From Carettochelys insculpta (lineage: Eukaryota > Chordata > Testudines > Carettochelyidae): 64,000 bases of DNA. The position numbers and the translations under genes were made by a program. The notes under the pieces were generated by a model. The model worked only from the letters and a program-made list of their open reading frames with translations. It was not told the origin of the DNA and made no database searches. The stretch covers positions 180,185,501-180,249,500 of the forward strand of contig NC_134137.1 in NCBI RefSeq assembly GCF_033958435.1, given 5' to 3'. The first letter of the stretch is position 1. Every line of letters begins with the position of its first letter. Shown piece after piece: positions 44,382 through 55,671 of this stretch.

Positions 44382-45376
44382 GTTACTCACTATTGGAACT
44401 GTTCTTCAAGATGTGTTGCTCACATCTATTCGAGGTTTGGTGCGCATGCACTGCCATCGGAAAGCTTTCCCTAGTAACTACCAGTCGGGTCGGCTAGGGA
44501 GCCCCCTGGAGTGGTGCCTTTGTGGAGCCTATATATGACCCTGCTGACCCAGCTTCCCCTCAGTTCCCTCCTTCCGGCCACTCCAACAGTGGGGCAGGAG
44601 GGTGGGTTTCAAATAGATATGAGCAACACGTCTTGAAGAATAACAGTTACAGCAGTGAGTAACCATTTTTTCTTCTTTGAGTGCTTGTTCATAGCTATTC
44701 GAGTTAGGTGATTCCCAAGCCAAACCCAAGAGGGGGAGGGTCGGCGTCAAGGTGTAGCTGACTCAAGGACAGCAGCCCCGAAGGCTATGGCCCATCTAGG
44801 TTGCTGCACAACAGCACAGTGAGATATGAAAGTATGCGGAGGACCATGTTGTAGCATGACGTATTTCCTGGAGAGGCACATGGGCCAGGAAGGCAGCTGA
44901 AGAGGCCTGAGCTCGCACAGACTGCACCGTCACAGGTAGCAGGGGTAACCTTAGTGAGGCTGCAGCACGTCCGTTTTCAGGATGTGATCCAGGAAGAGAT
45001 GCGCTGTGATGAAACCGGAATCCCCTTCACGCGATCAGCAGCGGCCACAAAGAGCTGCGAGGTCTTGAGGAAGGGCTTGGTCCGTAGGCAAGTGTATGCC
45101 TCACAACGAGAACGTGCAGCTGTTTACGTAAGAAAAGCTAGGTGCTGCGGTGTAGCAACAGGTCCTTAGCCACAGTACCAACAGCCTCACTGAGGACAGT
45201 AAGAAAGAACTGGGGGTGCCCGGTCAGCTAGGTCATACATAGGCTCTGCACAGACCACACTCCCAAAGGTTCTCAACCTGACTGGAAAGTGCTAGAGAAA
45301 AACTTTGCACCAGCCGTGCATCCATGCACATACCCAACTTGAATAGATATGAGCAAGCACTTGAAGAATCACCAAA
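44382..45376 (-). mobile_element. Internally deleted DIRS element
   Basis: About 1 kb with complete DIRS ends. Left terminus GTTACTCACTATTGGAACTG ... CTCACATCTATTCGAGG. Internal complementary region at about 44612-44705, containing GAGCAACACGTCTTGAAG, GCAGTGAGTAACC and TTCTTCTTTGAGTGCTTG. Right terminus at about 45334-45376 (CTTGAATAGATATGAGCAAG, CACTTGAAGAATC). Between them is only the 3' part of the recombinase gene. Orientation is the same as the 17.6 kb copy; the sequence belongs to a different subfamily. Confidence 0.8.
44835..45115 (-). pseudogene. DIRS recombinase 3' fragment
   Basis: On minus, the frame near 45115-44990 gives LRTKPFLKTSQLFVAAADRV then PVSSQRISSWI, matching RTKSFRKTDRLLVS...LSSQRISKHIV of the 17.6 kb copy. 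A later frame near 44910-44835 gives ASSAAFLAHVPLQEIRHATT then WSSAY, matching AALTAFFKGIALKDICRAVT of that copy. It is not an open gene; the N-terminal and gag/RT regions are absent. Confidence 0.72.
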
Positions 45377-48300
45377 CAGGTAAAAAAAATTACTATTTTA
45401 CAGCTTTTTGCTATGCCAACACAGCCCAGATAAATCTGAAGATCAATGACAATAAAAAAGATGAGTACCTCACAATGAAAATAGAGTAAGGGGCTATAAT
45501 AACCAAGAGCTGGCTACAAAAATGGAAATAGCTAAGCCTGAAACATCTAGCCCACAATGATCAGAGATGGCATGTAACTATGCTTAACCAGATGCAGTCT
45601 GCACAGTTCTGGAGGGGCAGAATCCCCTCCTCTTCAGTCAGTGAGGTGACATGATGGTGAAGGAATAAGTCGTCACAGAAAACAGAGCTGCTTTATCTTA
45701 GTTAATTGTTCCTCACACAAGACACTGAAGCTTGCATGCTGCTAAGCCTTGTATGGTTGGGACTCTCAAAAATAACATCCACCACAAGTGATCTGATTTT
45801 GTAGCCATTTTACCCAAGATACACAAATCCATTTTCACAGCAGCTGTTTCATGGGGCCAGTCAGAATAAGGAGAAAGAACAGGCTGTGGGTGGGAGAAGT
45901 CAACCTGGAAGAAAATTGAGAGCACACTTAACTTTTTCTGCATGAAAAATTTTGGTACAGTTCCGTGCATTAAGGGGTTGCCAGCTCTCATTGTCTCCTA
46001 ACCAAAAAAGCAAACTGAAAAGAAATATTCACCTCCTCTTTTATGGTTTGAAAAGAAGCATGTGAGAGCGCATTTGGCAATAAATACACATCTTATGGGG
46101 ACAGAAGAAAAAAGCTCAGTGTCAGCTTGTTAGTTGTACTAAAACCTTATCTTCAATTAGGGCTTCACAGATGAATGCTCTAGCCTTGACTTTTAGTATT
46201 ATAGTGACATGGATCCTGAAAGCCACCCAGGTCTTTCAAAAACAGAGAGGAATTTTGCTAGTAAGTGAACTTAAATCTTTTGGTCTCGCATCATGGTTGA
46301 AATACACTTTAATATGATTCTGGACCCTAAACAAGCAGTTCAAACAAGTCCCTCTTCATGCATGTCTGCCGAGGAACAAGGGATTCTCCATGCCAACACT
46401 GAGACACAGAGGGTGATCACAGATGAGATCCAGCCACACTGTGTTACCACCTCCCAAGCCAGTCCAGTAATACTGGTCTCATCTTCTCCTGGAATCTGGC
46501 TGTCTGAAGGACTGCTTACGGTGAGACATGTAGAGAAAATATAATGCAGATCAGCTAACTCCTAGAAGCAAGAGTTAACACTTGCTCCCAGGGTTTATGA
46601 ATCCTGGAATCTGGAGTAAAAGGCTTCTTATGTTCCAAACAGACACCAACAAAATTCTAAACATCACCAGTTTGAGGGTCTGCTGACCACCCCCATTCCT
46701 ACAATGGCATTACTGAGTCCTTAGTTTTGTTGGTGAGCTTTTTATTTTAATTTTTAGATACTACAAAATAAAAATCAGAGTATTTTTGATTGCATATAAT
46801 CTGGAAGTGATGCCGTTCTTAGGGCTATTATCCTGGAAAGAATCTGCAAGGATATAGGTCTTCCATTCCACTGTGAAGGTACTGATTACACTGATTTACA
46901 TTGAGAGAAAACTCCATGGCCAAGGAAGCCTTACTCCCTTCCTCCTAAAAACTGAGCACCGTCACTTCCAGGATTTCTGCTGATCGTAGCTGTTAGGCTA
47001 TGCCAGAAGGAAAGGAAGTCTCTGAAGCATCAGAGTCAGTCCATTCTGAGGCCTTTGGAAATTAAATCCAGGGACTTCAAATGAATTCAATACTGGACAG
47101 GCAGCCTACGCAGCACAGGCCACATCAGCGTGTCTTGTTAGACCACAGCAGACAAGCCTGAAGGCGATGAGCACTATGGATGATGTGAAAAGTTGCCTCT
47201 TCACTTCTTGTAAGCCAAACAACTCTCCATTCAAAAGGAAGTGATAGGACAAGAGTTCTGTATTTGCTTTTTTCCATCTACTGGTGGTGGGAGCTACATT
47301 CAATTGTGGGCACCACAAGAGAATGTGGAAGAAAGGATTTCACCTTTTCAAAATGTCTAGCCCTAAATATAACTTTTTAACATCCCTGAACATCCTGTTT
47401 TGCAGTGATAGCACAAATCAACAAAAAAGCCATTACTATATGCAATGTGTTATAAAAAAGAACCCAGTTAACAGAACGCAAACCTAAAAACCACCTAGTT
47501 TTGGAGGCGATGCATTTATTGTATATTAAACATGGTAGAATGTATTGCTCTAGAGATAACTGATTTCTCTGGGAAAGTCTAAACAAGAGTGAACCTCAGA
47601 AGAACTTGCTTGACCAAAATATTTTACTTACTTCCCCTTAAATGACATTTTGTACAACACAGTTATGTTTTCTTTTCTTGTAAGACATTATCTTCCAGAA
47701 GGAATTTACCCTATGTATACTATATGTACTAAGTTAGTAAGTTCCACATTTGTGAACTGATTACATCATTGATGATAAACAGAAAACCATTTTTCAGGAA
47801 AAAAAATTGGTCACAATTGTATCAGTGGGATAATGTGAAACCTACAAAATTCTGCTCCTTTAAGGAATACTGTTCAGCAATCCAATGTCCAAACATTACG
47901 AATCTTGTCACATGGCTTTAAAAAGAAACACTGCTAGTTGGAATGCCACGGTTATTCCATTTGCCATATTAACCATCTAACGTAAATGAACTTACATGCC
48001 ACACAAAACATTATTAAGGATAAGTTAAGGTTGCAGGTACATAGTGGTTTGACACACTATAAAATACTAGTTAATTTTTTGAAAACCACATCTTAGAAAT
48101 CCAGGAAATGCAGAATTAAAGTTTAATTTCTCAAACAAGCAACTCCAACATAGTTCACCTCATCCATATGCCAGCCTATTATCTTCTTTGCCTTCAGAGG
48201 ATCAAAAAATGTACACCACAAAACTTTGGTTTTATAATCTGTTTCACATATACCTGTCATACCAAGCGTGATGTCTGCACACAGAAATAAGCTAACTGTC

Positions 48301-48656
48301 TGTACTGACATTCAGATAACTGGCTGACATGTGGAATCTTGATGCTCGATTCTGCAAAGTGCCACAGGCCTCCAGCTTCCTTAGGGGCTGGGCCCGTAAG
48401 AGTAAAGATGAGTATGATTGCTTTCAATTGCTATTCCTAACTAACTCTGTAACGTGTCTTTGAGCATACTGTGTATGACTGCAAAGACAGCCAGAAAGCA
48501 GCAGTACCACTGCATGGTTAAAAAGAAGATAGTCTACTTTTTGTGGTCCCTAACAGAAATTTAACATTTTAGGATAATGGGTAGCTGAGTATGAGTTTGA
48601 TTACTCAGGGCATCACTACAAAAGCAGAGTTAAGGTCGTTCAGGTGCCTTGCTGAG
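45377..48656 (-). other. SON: SON intron, no recognised content
   Basis: About 3.3 kb. I looked for exons and repeats on both strands and saw none that I can support. Confidence 0.4.
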
Positions 48657-48808
48657 AAATGTCTCGTAGCCCTGTTAGTCTGTATTGGCAAACCCAACGA
48701 GAGTCCTGCGTAATCCATGCATCTGACAAAATGGGTCTTTGCCCATGAAAGCTTATGCCCCAATAAATCTATTTCTCTGTCAGGTGCCACAGGACTTCTT
48801 GATTTTGC
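48657..48808. mobile_element. Penelope-type tail pair
   Basis: GTAGCCCTGTTAGTCTGTAT at the left; TGACAAAATGGGTCTTTGCC, CATGAAAGCTTATGCCCCAA and GGTGCCACAGGACTTCTTG at the right. Parts of two inverted tails; a shorter version of the hairpin at 40466-40700. Confidence 0.55.
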
Positions 48809-50544
48809 CGAGAAATGCAATCCCAACACTGCCTTTACGAGCTAGTTTGGGTTTGGTTTTTTTTTTTTGTTTTTTTTTTTAAAAAAAACTACTGTTCCTG
48901 AAAGATAGTATGAGTTTGCAAAACAGTGTCTGCTTTGCCTTTTGTGTGAGATTTTCCCATCACATCGACAGATCTGGGGTCCACCCTGTAAAGTTAATCA
49001 AGCCTCTAAGTAAGCTTCGAGAGACTGCAAGCTTTAAGAGACTTCTGCAGGCCCCAAAAGCCATCTAGATTGGGTCTGTGATTGTGGTTACCCATCAACC
49101 CCAGAATTTTGGTGACAGCCCATGGAAGTCAGGGATGGGAGACTGAAAAAAGCAAAAGTGATCAACCTGAGGAACAACTCAACAATGCAGGAGAAAGTGT
49201 GGGGGAAGAACAACTGCCTGCCTGACTTCTCCACCTAATGGATTCTCCTATGGCCTGTCAGAAGAGTTCTGCTGCTGCAAACCACAGGATGTCCTTTGGC
49301 TAGCAAAAGAAAGAAGCACCAGCACCTCTAACCCCTCCTCCTATATTTGCTGAATCACTGAACACTCCCTCTCATCTGAAGTTTTCTGTTCCTACCAGCA
49401 CCTGCGTTAAGTCAGAGGTCAGTTTTCCACATACTTGTCTCCCACAGACATACAAATATCTTTTGAGAGAGATGACACACTCAAGAGCAGCTCAAGAGTG
49501 CAGCAGAAAAAGGGCAAAGGACATCTGACCATGTCATGTGTTTTGTTACAGGATAATCAAGCCACAGAAGACCATTAAAGTATGGTCAAAGAAGGATATA
49601 TGGATGAAAATGGGGAAACAGGACGGGATGGGACACAACAAGAGAGGAGCGCAAAGGGGCATCAGTCTACCTTGACCTAAGAAACTCTTGAGGTATGCAG
49701 GAAGGGAGAACCCCAAAGAGCCTTAGGAAAGCTTACTGGCTTCTTTCATAAGGCTTTTAGGAGAAAAGTTCTTTTCTCTTCACTGATAAGCATCTCTGCT
49801 GGGTGGATTTCATTTTGAAGTTTCTTTCTGACACAAATTTGAGAGAGACTAATTTTTAATCAGTACAGCTGATATTCTGACGCAACATTAGAAATTAAAA
49901 ATAACTAAATGTTGGTCATCAGCCACAGATCTCATCAAGATTTCCCATTTAACAAGTATTTCTATCTTTTTTAATGTTTTACTACAAAGGGTACATACTG
50001 GTGGGTAAGAGGGGATAAGGGGTTTTGAACTCTAGTGAACACTCCTATGTTTAGTGGCATAATTGAAGAATGTCTTGTTCAAGTCATATCAAATTTCTGC
50101 CTAAGCTTCATACTTAATTTACTACTTTTCAGAAACCCATTACTTTTTTGTGGATTATAGAAGAATAAGCAAAATCAGTCTTGTAAGAAACTCAGCTGCT
50201 GCAACCTTTGCCAGAGCAAGTACTGTTATTTGTAATTATTTTGCCTGTAAAAATGGAAATCTCATAGATTCCCCACAGTTTTATTCATGGAGAAAAATCG
50301 TTCAATACTGATTTCCTAAGACAACATATGAAATATTACCAAATTTTCAAAAATGTCAGACTGTATGACACATATTGCCCAGATAATAAGTTATTTCTCT
50401 GCTTGATACTAGAACAATAAATCAGTTGCAATACCTATTTTAATATTTCAAAATAGCTGGCCTGCAGAATGGTGTTAAATAATGCAAATAGGCAAGAAAG
50501 CAAATGGATGGAATTAATCCAAACAGAACAATTCATCTTGGGAC
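48809..50544 (-). other. SON: SON intron, no recognised content
   Basis: Includes a T-rich/A-rich block at 48856-48890. Otherwise nothing recognised. Confidence 0.4.
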
Positions 50545-50618
50545 AGAATTGCTGATCCTGTTCCCATTGAAGTCAATGCCAAAACACCACTGAATTCAAT
50601 TTACTTCAGGATCAGCCC
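50545..50618. repeat. Short palindromic amniote repeat
   Basis: TGCTGATCCTGTTCCCATTG ... CAATTTACTTCAGGATCAGC is an inverted repeat around GAAGTCAATG. It resembles the common sauropsid repeat GATCC-CATTGAAGTCAATGG. Confidence 0.5.
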
Positions 50619-51006
50619 CTGCCCAATATGTTCCAAACGGACTGCTTTAATTGTGACACTACCACTGCAACCATACCCAAGATTATGGATGTCATTTCAG
50701 CACATCAACAGAGAGAGACTCTTTTTCAAATAGCAGCTGCACTTTTTAAATATTTCCATATCAAGCTCTCTGGGCACCAGAACACCCATTCAGATAAACG
50801 TAATGCACAGCTAGAAACATACACATTGGTATTATGCCTACTTTAAATACATATAATAAGTTAATTCAGTTAAACGTATAGCATATTTTCCAAGTACATT
50901 GTAGCAGACAGGCAACAGCTTTAGTGTGCCATTTTTCATTTCTTCCAATACTTTTAATGTTATTTATTATGTGATATTTGGACATATCTGTCTGCATATC
51001 ATCTAC
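50619..51006 (-). other. SON: SON intron, end near exon
   Basis: AT-rich intron with no recognised feature, up to the GTAGAT donor of the next exon. Confidence 0.5.
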
Positions 51007-51123
51007 CTTTCTAATCCAGGCTTGGGGACCACTGTTGGACAATTCATCAGAGGACAAAATCTGTGCTCCAGTACTTCCTGTGAACTGGCCCGGCAAAGAG
51101 TTTGACTGTGCCCAGGCATCAAT
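51007..51123 (-). CDS. SON: SON coding exon (IDAWAQ segment)
   Basis: 39 codons, phase 0 on both sides: IDAWAQSNSLPGQFTGSTGA then QILSSDELSNSGPQAWIRK. Human has the same segment with few changes. Acceptor TTATCTTGTAG. Confidence 0.95.
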
Positions 51124-51883
51124 CTACAAGATAAATCAGCATAAAAACAAGATAAAAATATACCACTTCTCAACTTAAATGTAAAAACTCATACAATTTG
51201 TGTTATGAAACAGAACAATTACCTCTCCCTTAAAAAAAAGTTGACAGTTATAGTTTAGAAACATTTTTATTTTAAAACCTTTAAAACACAGAGTGACCAT
51301 GAACAAGTCATCTCTCTATTCTTTACCACATTACAACTACTTTCATCACTTTTGTAAAGTGTTTGTTCTGGAGACAAGTACGAAAATTCCTACTCTCTCC
51401 CCAGCCTCATTTGTCCCATAATTATCTTCTCTCAGGCTAGGAAAAATCTTTTCAGATTAATCAGACACGTAAAGCAAAAAATTTATATATCAAGTCTACG
51501 GTATATTTTAAGTACTGTTTGACTATGACAGAGGATTTTTTTTTTTTAAATAGAATTTTTTTCCAATGATGTCCATGTGAACGCTATACACTTTTTGCAT
51601 ACTATGCTCACTACAATTGTTCCAGGTATGCATTTACAATTAAATTATCATTTGTGAACTTTCAGCTCCGCAATCTGAAAATCAAGCTGGTTTACTTCTG
51701 CTTATGTATCTCCAACAATAAATATTCTGTGGTTAAATTTTTCAAATTTAAATGCCTAAAGTCATGTTCTTAAAACCTGTATTTGGTTATTAGTACAAAA
51801 AGTGGCCTGGTTTAAAAAGCAGGTTAGCATCATTTTTCACTGACTTCACAAAACTGATGACTAATAAACAGAACACAACCCAC
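51124..51883 (-). other. SON: SON intron (760 bp)
   Basis: Short intron between two symmetric exons; nothing else recognised. Confidence 0.6.
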
Positions 51884-51994
51884 CTGCTCCTGGGCACGAT
51901 TTAACAAGCACATGGCATCTAAATCAAATGTATTTTCTGAAAGCCTCTTCTGAGCCAGTGTTCGATCATTCATTGCTGTAGAGATGTCCACAGT
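51884..51994 (-). CDS. SON: SON coding exon (VDISTAM segment)
   Basis: 37 codons, phase 0 on both sides: TVDISTAMNDRTLAQKRLSE then NTFDLDAMCLLNRAQEQ. Human has VDISTAMSERALAQKRLSEN. Acceptor ATTTCTTCCTAG and donor GTGGGT. Confidence 0.95.
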
Positions 51995-53244
51995 CTAGGA
52001 AGAAATACAGCTTATTTATTTTTTTAGAACAGATTGATTATAATAATGTGTTCTTGCTCTAGAAGTGTTCATTGTAAAAGGTGATATGCTACAAAACTGT
52101 TTTGCATTTGAAAGTAATAAACTGAAAAGAGAAAACAGATTCTATAAAAAACAAATCTGACCATTGCTTGTCAAACATCTAGTACCCTGAGTTTTAAGAT
52201 TAATAGAAATCGTGTGGGGATAAAGTACAATATAGTGGTATTATTTCTGCTGTCATCAATTGGTCATCATTTATTGGCTTAGTAAGCATACGTTTAAAAT
52301 TTATTTTTAACAAAGAGAAATAGTTCAGATCTAAATCGAAAAACATTTTTAAAATACTTTAAATCTATTTAACTTTGTAAAGTATAAGAATGCAGAAATA
52401 ATTAATGGTAAAAGGTCAGATCCCGCAGAAATTTAAACAGAATTTCTTTATAAAGAGCAGTTCCTTAATACATACTATTATTTCTCACATGTATTGCAAC
52501 TTTTCATACTATTACCACATGCATTTTTAGCAACCTCGGTTTAAGCCCCACTCATCAACTTAAGACCTCTTCTCTTTCTCTCTCAACCACTTTGCTTCTC
52601 ATTTCTCCAAAAGGGTATATTCATTTCTGTTCATTCACAGACAGCAAGCACCTTTAATTATTAAACATTTTAGGATTCTTTCCCACACTGCACTACAACT
52701 TCAAATGACATGCTGCTCCAGATGATGCAAATTATTTTGGGGTTTACCTAAATCCCAAAGGCATCCAAAACACACTACTGAACAGGGACACAATTTGAAG
52801 AGGAAAGGCCAATTTCACAGAGAAGAGTGCTCTGGGACTGACCTAGTGCAAAAAAACCATGACATACTGCTTTTCCTACCCACTTAACCTGAAGGAACAG
52901 AGGTGGTACCAAATGGCTGCTCCCGCCATATCAAAAAATCAGTACAAACCAATATCGTATTCAGATACAGTAGAGGAGTCCAAATTCTGGTATTGTCTTT
53001 GGAAGTTAATTCACTTTGAAAACATAGAAAAATAAGGTTTATTTAGATGTTGTTCCTGCATTATAAACTATTACCAAAATCAACAGTACTAGTAAATGTC
53101 CTAAAGATTTTGATAAAGGATTCAGTTTTGGAAAACAATTTCAATTCTCTCAGAAACTGAAAAGTGTGCTGGTATAACAAAAAAGTTGTACCAGAGTGCA
53201 GTACGCAGGGAATTTTTTGCCTGAAGAGTAAAAAACACACACGT
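51995..53244 (-). other. SON: SON intron, no recognised content
   Basis: About 1.25 kb of AT-rich intron sequence with no supported feature. Confidence 0.4.
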
Positions 53245-53330
53245 TACTACACAGTTCAGCTCTGAGCACAGGGAACTGGACTATATGACCTCTTGAGGTC
53301 TCTTCCAGCCCTACACTTCTGTGACTCTAC
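53245..53330 (+). mobile_element. CR1 3' tail fragment
   Basis: GAACTGGACTATATGACCTC, TTGAGGTCTCTTCCAGCCCT and ACACTTCTGTGACTCTAC match the CR1 tail (GACCTCTTGAGGTCCCTTCC, with final TTCTATGATTCTA). Confidence 0.7.
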
Positions 53331-53762
53331 AAAACAAATAAAAAAATTCCTGCCGAAGATACCACACATCAAGCAGACAAATTCATGTAAAGCTATTACA
53401 GAAACATAGTTTCCTTAAATTTGCCCCAAATTTTAATTTTGTAAAAATCCAGCTTTTAGGTGAAGGGTACAATAAAAGTTAAGAGTGGAACTTTTGAAAT
53501 CACAGAAAAAAATCTGGAAAGTAAGGTCAGTATAACAAGTTAAATACAAACAGAACAGAAAAATTAAATTTCTATATGCCAGTGCCAGAACTTAAACATA
53601 AAAATAGGTAACCCAGAATGCCTTTCAAGAGAAGAGGAATCTGAACTTCTGCAATCGACAAGTAACTTTTTTAAACAATCAGGAAAAGGACAAGGGTGAA
53701 GCATCTGGAACAGATACAGTCAAACCTCTGCTCAATGAACATGAGAGGTTAAAAACAAAAAA

Positions 53763-54010
53763 GTGTTAAGAGGTACAAGTAGGGGACAGAAAAAAAAAAA
53801 GGATAAAGCACTTATATACCTTAGTGGTATGCTCTCACTTACAATACTGTGTTCATTTTGGATCCCCATATCTCAAAAATTAGAGAAACAGAAAGGGTCC
53901 AGTGACAGAAAACTGGAACGGAGAATCTGTCCCAGTGTAAGGGAGATTGAAAAGATGGGGACTGTTTACTTTAGAAAAGAGACATGCCAGAAATAATCAA
54001 TACAATGAAA
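53763..54010 (+). mobile_element. Diverged CR1/L3-type LINE fragment
   Basis: ATACTGTGTTCATTTTGGAT, CAGAAAGGGTCCAGTGACAG, and a peptide like DRKLERRICPSVREIEKMG followed by TVYFRKE. These recall the C-terminus of CR1-clade ORF2 in an older subfamily. The assignment is tentative. Confidence 0.45.
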
Positions 54011-54599
54011 AGTCCAGACTATGTAACATGGGTGTTCCTACTTCGTCTCTCACACAGCCTAAGGGGTTAGTCAATAAAACTGAAAAGAGATTAATTTAAA
54101 ATGAATGAATATATAAACATTAGACAGACACACAACTGACTCAAACTACCTGTGAAACATCTGGTACTGATCACTGTCACATACTGGACTAAGTGGACCC
54201 ATAAACTAATTTCTAAGTTCCGCAGAAAATTGCAGAACATAAACAAGCCACATGAACAGTGACAAAGTTAATATTTAAAAATGAGTAATCTAAGATGTTA
54301 AAAAATTTGTTTCCAACACATTTTTTTTGTGTTGACAATGCCATTTTAAAGCTTAGCATTACAGTTTATTAATGTTTTTCTTGTAGTAAGGATTCAGGAG
54401 AAAACTATTCTACTCACCAAAATGTATCTTCCTTTCTAGAGCCCCAGTCAAGCATCACACTTATATACACGAGCAGAGCGCTCAAGTCAGTAGGACCACT
54501 CATTTAAAGATGCACGTGTACATAAGTGCTCTACTAGTTCAGGGCCTATTAGGAGATACCCTAATTAGACAGAATTTCCCCTCATGGCCAGCCACCCCA

Positions 54600-54845
54600 G
54601 GCTACATCTACATTTCAGAGTTTTGTCGACAAAACTTGGAGCATATACACACAAAATGTGTTTTGTCAACAAAAACTGTCAACAAAAAAGCTACGTAGCC
54701 ACTTCAGAAGCCCATTTGTCGACAGAGTGGATCAAAAGATCAACCCATTCTTATGTGTAGGTGCAATCTGTTTACAGAAGTTTTGTCGGAACATCTCTTC
54801 CAACAATAACTTCTGTAGACAGATGTTTCTAGTGTAGATGTAGCC
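54600..54845. mobile_element. hAT-like MITE
   Basis: Left end GGCTACATCTACATTTCAGA; right end AGTGTAGATGTAGCC, a near-perfect inverted repeat pair about 246 bases apart. The interior repeats GTTTTGTCGACAAAACTTGG and GTTTTGTCGGAACATCTC. Same family as 3225-3463 and 55317-55671. Confidence 0.72.
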
Positions 54846-55316
54846 CATACTTGAGACTGTTGAGTGGCTTACATTACTCTATGGTAGTGTTGGGTCTAGC
54901 AAAATGCTTGGAGCATGGGAAGATACTATTTTACATGGCTAACCAACAGTCTACCCTCTGTGGAAGAATTTTTTGTCCCGTTTCTGAATTTCAACATAAA
55001 CATTGTCCCTATAGAAATGATGCAGAATCTTGCTGAACTGAAGACTAGTTTGGCAACAGGAGAAAGACAGATATGCCAAGCTACGTTTTGCGGATTTTTG
55101 TTACACTGGCTGTAAAGACAGTATGGGGTATCACAATATGATAAAGGTGCCTCTCAAGTTTCAAAAATCTACAGAAAATAAGTAAATGAATGTTCTCATG
55201 GAATATTTTCAGATTTTTAGAACTCATTGCAGAGTAAGTCCACCCAATCTCCTCACCACTTCCTTGACCAGTGGCCACTAAACTTTCAAATAGCCTCCGC
55301 ATCTTTAGAACACAGA

Positions 55317-55671
55317 GGCTACGTCTACACTAGAGAGTTTTGTCAACAAAACTCGGGGAGTGTGTATGCACAAAATGTGTTCTGTCAGTCTGTCAACAAA
55401 TCTCGGCACCTCCGCCGACAGCATCTGCCTCTCTGTGATGAGAAATAATACATTTGTAGATGTTTCAGGGGCCCTCTGTCAACAGACAGGGCTCCAGTTC
55501 ACTGGGCAGTCCTACCTGCTGAACTTCTGGTTGGCCATTCTGTCAAGAGAGAACAGATTGCTGTTTTGATCCGCTTTCATGTGTGGACGTGATCTGTCGA
55601 CAGAAGTTTTGCTGGAAGATCTCTTCTAACAGTAACTCCTGTTGACAGATTGCTGTAATGTAGATATAGCC
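55317..55671. mobile_element. hAT-like MITE
   Basis: Left end GGCTACGTCTACACTAGAGA; right end AATGTAGATATAGCC. Shares GAGTTTTGTCAACAAAACTC and GACAGAAGTTTTGCTGGAAG with the preceding copy but is about 110 bases longer inside. Confidence 0.7.

Noticed and set aside
46293..46544. 83-codon plus frame in the SON intron
   Set aside because: No start context, motif or similarity; the length is within chance for intron sequence.
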